64,000 bases of DNA, from assembly GCA_963836905.1 (NCBI GenBank), contig CAWIKY010000006.1, positions 124,001 to 188,000 on the forward strand, read 5' to 3'. The position numbers and the translations under genes are program-made. Within the stretch, counting starts at the first letter, position 1. Each line of letters opens with the position of its first letter. Positions 52,177-61,038 of the stretch are shown one piece after another. The notes below the pieces were generated by a model. It had not been told where the DNA came from and did no database searches. It was given only the letters and a program-made list of their open reading frames with translations. Source of the stretch: CAWIKY01 sp963836905. GTDB taxonomy: Bacteria; Pseudomonadota; Alphaproteobacteria; Caulobacterales; Hyphomonadaceae.

Positions 52177-52550
52177 TATTACCTCCTGGATCCGTTCTAG
52201 CCACATACGACTTCCAATCAACAAGATGGCATATTTTCTAGGCAACATGCCAGCAGGTCAGCGCTTGGTACCAAAACGAATCGAGGTGGATATCTCACGT
52301 ACAGGTTGCACCGGTACGGATGAATCTCTGGATATCGCCCTGGGACTTCGGGAAAATTGCTTTCGGCATCGGCCTTCAATTCAGTCTTTCCGGTTACGCG
52401 GCATACGAAGACCGGAAGTCAGGCTACGCCAACTAAAAAAAGAAATAGTAGGCAGTCCATCGCCACCCTTGTTGCCATCTCTCCAGCAAGCGGAGGGACT
52501 GTCGGCAGAGCCAGCGAAAAGGAAACGCCTCCCGCAAATTGCGTAAACCC
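52177..52550. other. Gap with lower GC and no supported gene
   Basis: No convincing coding region was found on either strand. On the minus strand an ATG at 52478 opens a short frame with a hydrophobic start (MDCLLFLFLVGVA) that meets TGA after 19 codons; the same frame then stays open to about 52220 without resembling anything known. A decayed small exported protein is possible but not supported. Confidence 0.5.
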
Positions 52551-52901
52551 CTACAGAACCGGCACGAACCCGCCAAAGATCATGCGGCTACCATCAAACG
52601 GCATGGGGTTGTTTTCGTCCGACATGCGCGGGTCGGAATGGATCGCCTGCCAAGCAGCGTCCCGCGTTTTCCTGTCGGGCCAGACAATATAAGAGAAGAC
52701 GACCGTTTCGTCTGGCTTTTTCTTCACCGCCATCGGAAAAGATGTGGTCTCACCGTCCGGCACATCGTCGCCCCAGGCATCGATTATCTCCATGGCTCCA
52801 TGCTCGCGCAGAATGGCCGCCATCGTCCCGGAATGTCTTATGTACGCATCGCGCTTGCCGGTCGGCACCGCAAGAACGCATCCGTCGAAATAGCTCATCA
52901 T
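52551..52901 (-). CDS. DUF1428 family protein
   Basis: A 116-residue protein. YFDGCVLAVPTGKRDAYIRH, IDAWGDDVPDGETTSFPMAV and the C-terminal MPFDGSRMIFGGFVPVL are typical of DUF1428, a small dimeric ferredoxin-like fold family of unknown function. Intact, monocistronic, and divergent from rpmI. Confidence 0.9.
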   Translation of the reverse strand: MMSYFDGCVLAVPTGKRDAYIRHSGTMAAILREHGAMEIIDAWGDDVPDGETTSFPMAVKKKPDETVVFSYIVWPDRKTRDAAWQAIHSDPRMSDENNPMPFDGSRMIFGGFVPVL

Positions 52902-52964
52902 CGTCTCCTTCGTGGGGCATGCACTCTAGCAGACCCGCAGAGGGCCCCAAACCTCTCTCAGCGC

Positions 52965-52992
52965 TTGCAAACGGGGCGCTTTTGCGTATAAG
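52965..52992 (+). promoter_or_regulatory. Possible housekeeping promoter of rpmI-rplT
   Basis: TTGCAA (52965-52970) and TATAAG (52987-52992) are separated by 16 bp, a fair -35/-10 match. The start would fall about 75 nt before rpmI. infC, which usually precedes rpmI, is not present, so a separate promoter is needed. Confidence 0.4.
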
Positions 52993-53072
52993 CGCGTCCT
53001 TCATTGTGCCAACAAGGCGAAAGGCATGCCTTCAGGCCGTAAACATGACGCGCATCGCGCGAGGAGATGAAA

Positions 53073-53276
53073 ATGCCGAAACTGAAGACCAAGAAAGCCG
53101 CTGCAAAGCGGTTCAAGATCACTGCGACGGGTAAGATCCTGCGCGGTGTGGCTGGAAAACGTCACCGTCTGATGAGCCATAACTCGAAGTACATCCGCCA
53201 GAACCGCGGCACGGTACTCGTGGCCCAAGCCGACGTCGCGAAGGTAAAATCATACCTTCCGTACGGCACCAAGTAA
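53073..53276 (+). CDS. rpmI: 50S ribosomal protein L35
   Basis: A 67-residue protein: PKLKTKKAAAKRFKITATGK, GKRHRLMSHNSKYIRQNRGT and VKSYLPYG. GGAG stands six bases before the ATG at 53073, so the ATG two codons earlier (53067) is not used. First gene of rpmI-rplT. Confidence 0.96.
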   Translation: MPKLKTKKAAAKRFKITATGKILRGVAGKRHRLMSHNSKYIRQNRGTVLVAQADVAKVKSYLPYGTK

Positions 53277-53300
53277 CACGACGGACCGGAGACCAACCAG

Positions 53301-53666
53301 ATGTCACGCACAACCAACCGCGTGCCTGCCCATGCACGGCACAAGAAGATAATCAAGGCTGCGAAAGGCTATTACGGCCGTCGCAAGAACACCTTCCGCA
53401 CGGCCAATGCTGCTGTGATGAAGGCCGGCCAATACGCCTATGTCGGTCGCAAGCAGAAGAAGCGCGTGTTCCGCAGCCTGTGGATTCAGCGCATCAACGC
53501 CGCCGTCCGCGAGCATGATGACAGCCTCACCTATTCCCGCTTCATGGATGGCATGAACAAGGCGGGCGTCGAGATGGACCGCAAGGTTCTGGCCGACCTC
53601 GCCGTGCGCGAACCGGCGATCTTTGCAGGTCTCGTGGAGCAGGCGAAGTCGGCACTCGCTGCCTAG
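53301..53666 (+). CDS. rplT: 50S ribosomal protein L20
   Basis: A 121-residue protein: SRTTNRVPAHARHKKIIKAA, GYYGRRKNTFRTANAAVMKA, YAYVGRKQKKRVFRSLWIQR and the C-terminal domain YSRFMDGMNKAGVEMDRKVL. It binds 23S rRNA early in assembly and represses its own operon in other bacteria. pheS, normally next, is 2.4 kb away because a restriction-modification cassette intervenes. Confidence 0.97.
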   Translation: MSRTTNRVPAHARHKKIIKAAKGYYGRRKNTFRTANAAVMKAGQYAYVGRKQKKRVFRSLWIQRINAAVREHDDSLTYSRFMDGMNKAGVEMDRKVLADLAVREPAIFAGLVEQAKSALAA

Positions 53667-53668
53667 TC

Positions 53669-53800
53669 TTGCCGCATGATTTCATAGTCAAGGCAGCGAC
53701 CGCATCCGACAAGGGTGCGGTCGTTTCGCTATGGCGCGACTGCGGTCTGGTGGCGGCGGTCGTTGATGAAGAAGTTGACCTCGGAATCGGCTTCCTGCAT
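53669..53800 (+). pseudogene. Remnant of a GNAT acetyltransferase gene at the left edge of the cassette
   Basis: Just after rplT, a frame reads HDFIVKAATASDKGAVVSLW RDCGLV (written in two parts), close to the start of YpeA/RimI-like GNAT enzymes, then loses similarity within about 30 codons. No acetyl-CoA site follows. The same DNA forms a CGACCGCA/TGCGGTCG stem (53697-53723) that might act as an rplT terminator. The likeness is short, so a chance match is possible. Confidence 0.45.
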
Positions 53801-53823
53801 CGTCTGCATAATGGGAGATGCCT

Positions 53824-54672
53824 ATGGCTGAGCAGTTTTCACAGACCATGTGCGCCTTCTTTAACTGCGTGGAAGGCACTTACTCCAAGCTGACGGCACG
53901 CGAATACGGTGACTCACAGTTGACAGTTTCAGGCGTGGAGAAAGACCTTTTCCAACGCCATTTTGGTCGTGTTTTGGAAGCAAACCGTGGCGGCGTCAAA
54001 GCCTTGGCGGACGCGGGCCACGACTCTTCCTTTCAATTTCGGAGATGGCCGGATGGCGAAGCGATTACGCTGAACCTTGTATATCCGAAACCGGAAAAAA
54101 ATGAACTGCGGCTGTATCTGGCTGAGAGCTTCAAACCCGCCGCAGGTAGACTCTGGTGCAGCTTCCTGAAAGACGGGGAGATGTGGGTGGGCTCATTCAC
54201 CTCAAAGATGTACGATGAAATTTTATCGGGGCCGTTAGATTCCGGGGCGGAGCGAACATTTATTGAGCCCGAGACGGGTGATTTTCAAAGCGCCCTCAAC
54301 TCTCTACCCGAAAAGAGATCAAGAGTAACGGATCAATGGGGGCGTGATCCATCTGTTGCAAGAGAAGCGATAATCGCAGCAAACTACACCTGTGAGTTGT
54401 TTTCAGGCGGACGTTCGTTTATATCCAGAGCGACCGGAAAGCCGTTTATGGAAGCTCATCATCTTGTGCCGATGAAGTTGCAGAGCGATTTTGGCGTGTC
54501 CTTGGATGTGGTTGAGAATATATGCAGCCTTAGCCCCGATGCGCACAGGTTTGTGCATCACGGCGTCATTGAGGAAGTTCGCGAGAGTGTTCTGAGCCTC
54601 GCCTCGGGAAGGGCAAAATTTCTCGATCAAATCGGCGTCGGTGTTGACGAACTTCTGACATTTTACGGGTGA
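53824..54672 (+). CDS. HNH endonuclease, probable restriction enzyme of a type II system
   Basis: A 282-residue protein with no recognised N-terminal domain and a C-terminal HNH nuclease: AREAIIAANYTCELFSGG, FMEAHHLVPMKLQSDFG (first His) and VVENICSLSPDAHRFVHHG (Asn and last His). It lies 4 bp before a DNA C5-methyltransferase gene, so it is likely the partner nuclease. GGGAG six bases before the ATG at 53824 sets the start. GC is lower than in flanking genes. Confidence 0.85.
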   Translation: MAEQFSQTMCAFFNCVEGTYSKLTAREYGDSQLTVSGVEKDLFQRHFGRVLEANRGGVKALADAGHDSSFQFRRWPDGEAITLNLVYPKPEKNELRLYLAESFKPAAGRLWCSFLKDGEMWVGSFTSKMYDEILSGPLDSGAERTFIEPETGDFQSALNSLPEKRSRVTDQWGRDPSVAREAIIAANYTCELFSGGRSFISRATGKPFMEAHHLVPMKLQSDFGVSLDVVENICSLSPDAHRFVHHGVIEEVRESVLSLASGRAKFLDQIGVGVDELLTFYG

Positions 54673-54676
54673 TGCT

Positions 54677-55750
54677 ATGACTTTTAGGTTCATTGACTTG
54701 TTTGCGGGGATCGGAGGAATTCGGCTGGCGCTCGAGTCTGCCGGCGGTAAATGTGTTTTCTCGTCCGAAATCGACGAGCGGGCGGCCGAAACATATTTCG
54801 ACAACTTCGGCGAAACGCCGGCCGGTGACATTACCGCTTTTACAAAAAGTCATTTGTCAGACGAGGCGATTGACCTCGCTATTCCGGATCACGATGTCCT
54901 TGCTGCCGGATTTCCCTGCCAGCCTTTCAGCTCGGCAGGCGTATCCGCCCGGAATTTTTTGGGTCAGGAGCACGGCTTGTTGGATAAATCAAAAGGAACG
55001 CTCTTCTTTGACATCTGCCGCATCGCCAAAGCAAAACAGCCGAAGGCCCTTTTGCTGGAGAACGTCAGCAACATCGTTAATCATGAAGGGGGGCGAACAT
55101 TTGGTGTGATCCGCGAAGCTGTTGAAGAGGGTTTGGGTTACCAATTCTTCTTCAAGGTTTTGAGTTCGGAAACGCTCGTTCCGCAGCGCCGGAAAAGATG
55201 TTTCATGGTTGCTTTCCGTGATCCGGTAGATGCGTTCGAGTTCCCGGAATTTAAGGGCGACCCGATACCGTTGAGGACAGCGCTCGAGGACGGTGTGGAC
55301 AGGAAATATACGATTTCGGACAAGGCTTGGGACGGTCACGTTCGGCGGACGAAACACAATCTTGAAAGAGGAACAGGCTTTACAGCACATGAAGCTGATT
55401 TGGACCGTCCGGCGAATACGCTGGTTGCGAGATATTACAAGGACGGAAAGGAATGCCTTATTCCTCAGGAGGGTAAAAACCCCCGCCTCCTTACGCCCAG
55501 GGAATGCGCGCGGCTTCAAGGTTTCCCGGATTCGTTCAAAGTCCATCCCTCGCGAAGCGCAGCTTACAAACAGTTTGGAAATTCCGTTCCCGTGCCGGTC
55601 GTGCGGGAAGTCGCAAACGCTCTAAAAGTTGCTCTGGAGAAGTCTGAAAATGGCAGATCGGCTGACGCCGGAAAAGCGATCGGAAAATATGTCGGCCATA
55701 AAAGGAAAGAACACAAAACCGGAGCTGTGGGTCAGAAGTCAGCTGCATAG
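54677..55750 (+). CDS. DNA (cytosine-5)-methyltransferase (type II)
   Basis: A 357-residue enzyme with all main motifs in order: FRFIDLFAGIGGIRLALESA (I), the catalytic PCQPFSSAG (IV), LLENVSNIVNH (VI), VPQRRKRCFMVAFR (VIII), RPANTLVARYYKDGKECLIP (target domain/IX) and YKQFGNSVPVPVVREVANAL (X). After motif X it has about 45 extra basic residues (GHKRKEHKTG) that overlap vsr. It protects host DNA against the HNH enzyme. The target site cannot be read from sequence. Confidence 0.93.
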   Translation: MTFRFIDLFAGIGGIRLALESAGGKCVFSSEIDERAAETYFDNFGETPAGDITAFTKSHLSDEAIDLAIPDHDVLAAGFPCQPFSSAGVSARNFLGQEHGLLDKSKGTLFFDICRIAKAKQPKALLLENVSNIVNHEGGRTFGVIREAVEEGLGYQFFFKVLSSETLVPQRRKRCFMVAFRDPVDAFEFPEFKGDPIPLRTALEDGVDRKYTISDKAWDGHVRRTKHNLERGTGFTAHEADLDRPANTLVARYYKDGKECLIPQEGKNPRLLTPRECARLQGFPDSFKVHPSRSAAYKQFGNSVPVPVVREVANALKVALEKSENGRSADAGKAIGKYVGHKRKEHKTGAVGQKSAA

Positions 55751-56057
55751 ACGCGGATTGCGGTTCAGCCTTCACCGCAAAGACCTTCCTGGAAAACCCG
55801 ATCTCGTGTTTCGGAAGTATAACACTGTGCTTTTCGTCAATGGTTGCTTCTGGCACGGGCACGAGAATTGTAAGGATTTTCGCCTGCCCAAGACACGAAC
55901 CGAATGGTGGCGAGATAAAATTGCGGGCACCGTTGACCGCGACCGGAAAAAACACGAACAGCTTCGCGCAATAGGGTGGCGCCCTCTGATCGTCTGGCAG
56001 TGCGAGCTTGCAGAAGAACGGATGGACAGCCTTTATCAAGCGATTGTAACGGCCTAG
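55650..56057 (+). CDS. vsr: Very short patch repair (Vsr) endonuclease
   Basis: A 135-residue Vsr: TPEKRSENMSAIKGKNTKPE, GLRFSLHRKDLPGKPDLVF (catalytic Asp), FVNGCFWHGHENCK (metal/zinc region) and RDRKKHEQLRAIGWRPLIVW. Vsr nicks T:G mismatches left by deamination of 5-methylcytosine and typically accompanies C5-methyltransferases. It starts 100 bp inside the methyltransferase gene in another frame. Confidence 0.93.
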   Translation: MADRLTPEKRSENMSAIKGKNTKPELWVRSQLHRRGLRFSLHRKDLPGKPDLVFRKYNTVLFVNGCFWHGHENCKDFRLPKTRTEWWRDKIAGTVDRDRKKHEQLRAIGWRPLIVWQCELAEERMDSLYQAIVTA

Positions 56058-56109
56058 AAGACGCGGCTGTTGAAAGTATTTTTTAGCGCGTTTGGCAAAA
56101 GACTTGGAC

Positions 56110-57186
56110 ATGGCTGATCTGGACATCATCGAAAAAGACGTTCGCGCTGCAATTGCGGGCGCGGGCGATCTGGCGGCGCTGGATGCGATCCGCGTCGGCG
56201 AGCTTGGCAAGAAGGGGCGTGTCTCCGGCCTGATGAAGACGCTCGGGGCCATGAGCGCCGATGAGCGTCAGGAGATGGGCCCAAAGCTGAACGGCCTGAA
56301 GACGCGTCTCGGAGATGCCATCACAGCCCGCAAGCAGGTGCTGGAAACGGCCGCCCTGAATGCACGGCTGGTCAGCGAAACGGCCGATCTCACCCTTTCG
56401 GCACCGCGGGAGCCTGTCGGCAAGCTGCACCCCGTTATGCAGGTGTTCGAGGAGATAGAGGCGATCTTCGGCGATATGGGCTTTTCCATCGCGGAAGGTC
56501 CGGACATCGAAGACGACTGGCATAATTTCACCGCGCTGAATTTCCCTGAAGGCCACCCGGCCCGCGAGGATCATGACACCTTCTTCCTGACGCCCGATGC
56601 GGAGGGAAACCGCAAGGTGCTGCGCACGCACACCTCGCCGGTACAGATCCGGACCATGATGAACCAGAAGCCGCCGCTGCGTGTGCTGATCCCCGGCCGC
56701 GTCTATCGCAATGACTGGGATGCGACGCACACGCCGATGTTCCATCAGGTCGAGGGGCTGGTGATCGACAAGTCCACCCATATGGGACACCTGAAAGGCT
56801 GCCTGATCGATTTCGTGTCGGCCTTCTTCGAGGTCGATACGGTCGAGAGCCGGTTTCGGCCGCACTTCTTCCCGTTCACCGAACCATCGGCCGAGATGGA
56901 TGTACGCTGCGACCGTTCCGGCGGCGCGGTGCGGGTCGGTCAGGGCGATGACTGGCTGGAGGTTCTGGGCTGCGGCATGGTGCATCCGAACGTGCTGCGA
57001 AATTGCGGGCTGGACCCGGATGTCTATCAGGGCTTCGCCTTCGGCATGGGCGTCGACCGTCTCGCCATGCTGAAATACGGCATGCCGGACCTGCGCCCCT
57101 ATTTCGAGAGCGACACGCGCTGGCTGGACCATTACGGCTTTTCGCCCTGGCTCCTGCCATCGATCAGCGGAGGGTTGAGCGAATGA
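56110..57186 (+). CDS. pheS: Phenylalanyl-tRNA synthetase alpha subunit
   Basis: A 358-residue class II synthetase subunit. The N-terminal coiled coil (GELGKKGRVSGLMKTLGAMS, LGDAITARKQVLE) precedes motif 2 (RVYRNDWDATHTPMFHQVEG), FEVDTVESRFRPHFFPFTEPSAEMD (in part) and motif 3 (GFAFGMGVDRLAMLKYG). Start at the ATG 56110; an in-frame TTG at 56092 is weaker. No strong ribosome site is seen, possibly because the upstream DNA was replaced by the cassette. Overlaps pheT by 4 bp. Confidence 0.95.
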   Translation: MADLDIIEKDVRAAIAGAGDLAALDAIRVGELGKKGRVSGLMKTLGAMSADERQEMGPKLNGLKTRLGDAITARKQVLETAALNARLVSETADLTLSAPREPVGKLHPVMQVFEEIEAIFGDMGFSIAEGPDIEDDWHNFTALNFPEGHPAREDHDTFFLTPDAEGNRKVLRTHTSPVQIRTMMNQKPPLRVLIPGRVYRNDWDATHTPMFHQVEGLVIDKSTHMGHLKGCLIDFVSAFFEVDTVESRFRPHFFPFTEPSAEMDVRCDRSGGAVRVGQGDDWLEVLGCGMVHPNVLRNCGLDPDVYQGFAFGMGVDRLAMLKYGMPDLRPYFESDTRWLDHYGFSPWLLPSISGGLSE

Positions 57187-59577
57187 AGTTCACGCTAAGC
57201 TGGCTGCGCGATTATTTTTATTCGCGGGCAGACCTGCCCGAAATCCTCGACGCGATGACGGCGGCGGGGCTTGAAGTCGAACATGTCGAGGACCCGGCCT
57301 CGCGCCTTGCCGCGTTTACGCTTGCAAAGGTGACCGACGCCGAACCGCACCCGGACGCCGACAAGCTGCGCGTCTGTACGGTCGAGACGGTCGACGGCGT
57401 CAAGACGATTGTCTGCGGCGCACCGAATGCGCGTGCCGGCATGTGGGCCGTTTATGCGCCTCTCGGGGCTTTCATTCCCGGCATGGACATGAAGCTGGAC
57501 GCCAAACCCCGCAAGATTCGCGGCATTGAGAGCTATGGCATGCTCTGTTCGTCCAAAGAGCTGGAGCTTGGCGACGATCATGACGGTATCCTCGACCTTG
57601 AAGGCAAGTTCACCGTCGGAATGAGCGCCGTCGAAGCGCTCGGTCTGGACGATCCAGTCATCGACTTCGAGGTGACGCCAAACCGCCCGGACTGGCTGGG
57701 CGTGACCGGAATCGCGCGCGATCTTGCCGCGACAGGTCTGGGCCGGTTCGTCCTGCCCTCCGAAAAGGCCATCGACGGCAGTTTTCCCTGCCCTGTGCCG
57801 GTAGAAATTACGGCGCCAGATGCCTGCCCCATCTTTGCGGGCCGCGTCATCCGCGGACTGACCAATGGCCCGTCGCCCGACTGGATGCAGCACCGTCTGA
57901 AATCTGCCGGTATCAAGCCGCGTAACATGCTGGTGGATGTCACCAACTACATCTCGCTGGACCGCTGCCGTCCGCTGCACGTTTATGACGTGGCGAAGCT
58001 GAACGGCACGGTCACCGCGCGGCTTGGAGAAGCCGATGAGACGCTGGACGGGCTGGATGGCAAGACCTATGCGATCACGCCGGACATGTGCGTCATTGCA
58101 GACGGTACAGGCCCCGTCGGTCTGGGCGGCGTGATGGGCGGGATGCGGACAGGCTCGTCTCTGGAGACCACAGACGTCTTCATCGAAAGCGCCTGGTTCG
58201 ACCCGCTGCGTACGGCCAGAACCGGACGCACCACCGGAATTCATTCGGATGCGCGCTATCGTTATGAACGCGGCGTCGATCCTGAAAGCCAGCGTGACGG
58301 GCTGGACCTTGCAACGCGGCTAATCCTGGAAACCTGCGGGGGGAGGCGAGCGAGATCGTCGTTGCCGGTGCACCGCCCAAGCCCGCTCCTGCCATCAATT
58401 ACCATCCGCGTGATCTTGCCCGCCTGACCGGCATCGAGATGAAATCATCCGAGATGAAACGCTATCTGCGCGAGCTCGGCTTTTCACTCGAAGATGCCGG
58501 AGAGGCCTGGATCTGACGCCGCCAAGCTGGCGCCGCGATCTGTTCCAGTCGGCCGATGTGGTTGAGGAACTGGCACGCGTTTACGGCTATCAGCATCTCC
58601 CGACCACGTCCCTGCCACCGATAGAGGGACAGCGGGGGCAGGTGCTGACACTCGCGCAAAGGCGGGTGCGAACATCCCGACGCGTGCTTGCGGCGCGGGG
58701 CTTTCTCGAAACGGTGACCTGGAGCTTCGTCTCGGAAGCGCAGGCGCGCGCCTTTGGCGGGACTGCACCGGCGTTGAGGATTGATAATCCGGTCTCCTCC
58801 GATCTCGACTTCATGCGTCCAAGCGCATTGCCGCATCTCATCGCCGCCGCGGGTCGCAATGTCGCCTTTGGTGAAGAGGCATCGCGGCTTTTCGAAGCCG
58901 GTCCGGTCTATCGCAGTGATGCGCCGGACGGACAGGCGCGCATGATCACCGGTCTGGTGAAGGCACGGCAGGTCCGGCACTGGCAGGGCAACGCCACCGG
59001 CTATGACGTCTATACTGCGAAGGCCGATGTGATGGCTGTTCTTGCTGCACTGGGCCAACCCGTCGACCGGCTCATGGTCATGAAGGCGGACGGCGACTAC
59101 TGGCATCCAGGCCGGTCTGCCAGCCTTCGGCTTGGGCCGAAAAACACGCTCGCGGTTTTCGGTGAGATCCATCCTGCCATCCTAAAAGACATGGGTGTGG
59201 ACGGCCCGGTCTTCGCGTTCGAAATAACGCTCGATGCGATACCGGAGCCGAAGTCGGACGGGTTGAAGGCAAAACCTGTGCTGCCTGAACGCGGCCTCTC
59301 ACCTATCCGCCGCGATTTCGCGTTCGTAGTGTCCGAAGACACCGCAGCGGGCGACGTGCTGAAAGCAGCTTCAGGCGCGGAAAAGGCGTTGATCACCGAC
59401 GCGCGGGTGTTCGATGTCTATCGCGGTGCGGGGCTTGGAGAGGGCATGAAGTCGGTTGCGATTGAGGTCACGGTCCAGCCGCGCGGTCAGGCGATGACGG
59501 ACGCCGACATCGAGACCCTGTCGTCGCGCGTGGTGGCTTCGGTCAAGAAGGCGACAGGCGGCGAATTGCGCGGTTAG
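57183..59577 (+). CDS. pheT: Phenylalanyl-tRNA synthetase beta subunit, two single-base frameshifts
   Basis: MKFTLSWLRDYF begins the subunit; a tRNA-binding domain (FTLAKVTDAEPHPDADKLRV), B3/B4 (NMLVDVTNYISL, RPLHVYD) and B5 follow until the frame breaks at a G-run (58338-58343), then again near 58509. The downstream frame carries ADVVEELARVYGYQHLPTTS and the C-terminal anticodon-like FDX-ACB domain (SPIRRDFAFVVSEDTAAGDV). Adding one G at each point restores about 798 residues, the family size. PheT is essential, so these are almost surely sequence errors. Confidence 0.9.
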
Positions 59578-60210
59578 CGGGTCGAAGGCCCGGCGGTGAA
59601 ATCTCCCCTCCCTGCCGCGCAGGGCGGGCCGGGGGTGGGGTTTCGTGTCTTACAAAAAGCTGCCCCGGATATGGCTGACGCCATTCCGGGGAGGCGGTTT
59701 TGAAGCTGGGGCGTTTCACCAGCCGCATCCCCGGACGAGCGCAGCGATGATCCGGGGCAGCCTTAAACCTCGCTACTCCAAGGCTTGACCTTGGAGGCCA
59801 GAAAGCAACGCTTTCCGGTGACTTCAGGATCAAGTCTTGAAGCGGCCTTAAGAGGTGGGTGTGCTGAACAGATAACAGGCTTCTGGATCCCGGTCTTCGC
59901 AAACGAAACCGGGAAGGGCTGTTCGAGCAGACTGTCATCCTCTCAACCGCTTCCCCGGAATGGCAAAGCCATATCCGGGGTCCAGCTCTTATCGGTTCCA
60001 CACCCAGAACAGGTGTTCATCTCAACCGTACTGGACGCCACGCGCTTTCGCGCTGGCGTGGCGGGTATGAGGAATGAGAGTACAGCAACCTTGGGCCCCC
60101 TTCCTTAAAAGGAGAGGGGCTTCTGCGCCGTGCCTTAATAATGCGCGCCTCCCTCTCATTTCCCGTCGGGAAGGAAAGCGACTGAGTGATTGCAGTGTTC
60201 GTCTGTAACC
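59578..60210. repeat. Non-coding cluster of palindromic intergenic repeats
   Basis: This 630-bp gap has no believable gene. It holds at least five hairpins: CCCCGGATATGGC-TGA-CGCCATTCCGGGG (59663-59691, in part), CCCCGGA...TCCGGGG (59729-59757), the CTCCAAGG/CCTTGGAG hairpin (59775-59796), CCCGGTCTTCG/CGAAACCGGG (59889-59913) and CCCCGGAATGGC/GCCATATCCGGGG (59953-59980), then CCTCTC-type palindromes (60100-60180). Confidence 0.72.
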
Positions 60211-60894
60211 CTAACGCGCAGGAACAGGCGGCTCGGGAAAGCTTGCCATCTTCATGATCTGCTCATCGGAGGCGGCCAGCATCGCCTTGTAGACGTGGTC
60301 CGGATAGGTCTGATGATAGCCATCGGCCTTATAGGGTGGCTGTTTGACGGTGCCGTTCCGGTCGCGCGTCGGCTCGGGTGAGGTAAACCGCTTCGCCTCC
60401 TCGTCACTGATTCCCAACTGTTCCAGCACTGCCGGATCGATCCATCTGTCCTTGTCCAGCCCGCCGGTCTTGACCGCGATTTCCAGTGTCATGTTGTCCG
60501 GCCCGGCAAAATACATGCTTTCGCACATGCCATGATCGAGCGGCCCGACCACAACCAGCCCCTTGCTGCGCAACCTGTCGCGCATGGCCAGCATGTCGGC
60601 CTTCGTCTCTACACCAAAGGCAATGTGCTGCATCGTGCCGGGGGCGCTAATGCCCGCACCTGTCCCGGAATGGGTCTTGCCGATCTCGATTGGAACGTCC
60701 CGTCCGGCGTCGATCTGAACGATCGAGAAATGGCAGGTCTCGTTGAGTTTCAGGAAGGCGTGGATGGCCCCCGGCACACCGTGCATCGGGAACAGGCCCT
60801 CCAGTTCACAGCCCATGACCTCCGAGAAAAAGGTGATGTGCTCCTTCATGTCGCGCGCCATGACAGCGATGTGGTGAATTCCGTTCAGCTTCAT
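60211..60894 (-). CDS. VOC-family (glyoxalase/dioxygenase-like) protein
   Basis: A 227-residue protein. The VOC fold has LNGIHHIAVMARDMKEHITF, ETCHFSIVQID, GTMQHIAFGVE and NMTLEIAVKTGG, giving a His/His/Glu metal set. A 70-residue C-terminal extension (TSPEPTRDRNGTVKQPPYKA) is unlike glyoxalase I. AGGAG before the ATG at 60894 sets the start. Such proteins act as ring-cleaving dioxygenases or isomerases; substrate not known. Confidence 0.87.
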   Translation of the reverse strand: MKLNGIHHIAVMARDMKEHITFFSEVMGCELEGLFPMHGVPGAIHAFLKLNETCHFSIVQIDAGRDVPIEIGKTHSGTGAGISAPGTMQHIAFGVETKADMLAMRDRLRSKGLVVVGPLDHGMCESMYFAGPDNMTLEIAVKTGGLDKDRWIDPAVLEQLGISDEEAKRFTSPEPTRDRNGTVKQPPYKADGYHQTYPDHVYKAMLAASDEQIMKMASFPEPPVPAR

Positions 60895-61038
60895 CGGTCG
60901 GTTCTCCTGAAGGGTAAGGCCAGCGGAAAGTATAACGTGAATTCCCCCAGTCGGCGAGGTGAGGTGCGCGGCACGTTTTTTGCCCGGACACGCTAGAGGT
61001 GTCAGGATCGGCACCGTGGCGAAAAGACGGGGACTGGT

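Noticed and set aside
52220..52478. Small exported protein gene on the minus strand
   Set aside because: The hydrophobic start runs into a stop after 19 codons; the rest has no ribosome site and no recognisable family.
56083..57132. A 349-codon open frame opposite pheS, and a similar one opposite pheT (57195-58244)
   Set aside because: Both mirror conserved synthetase genes and lack family motifs.
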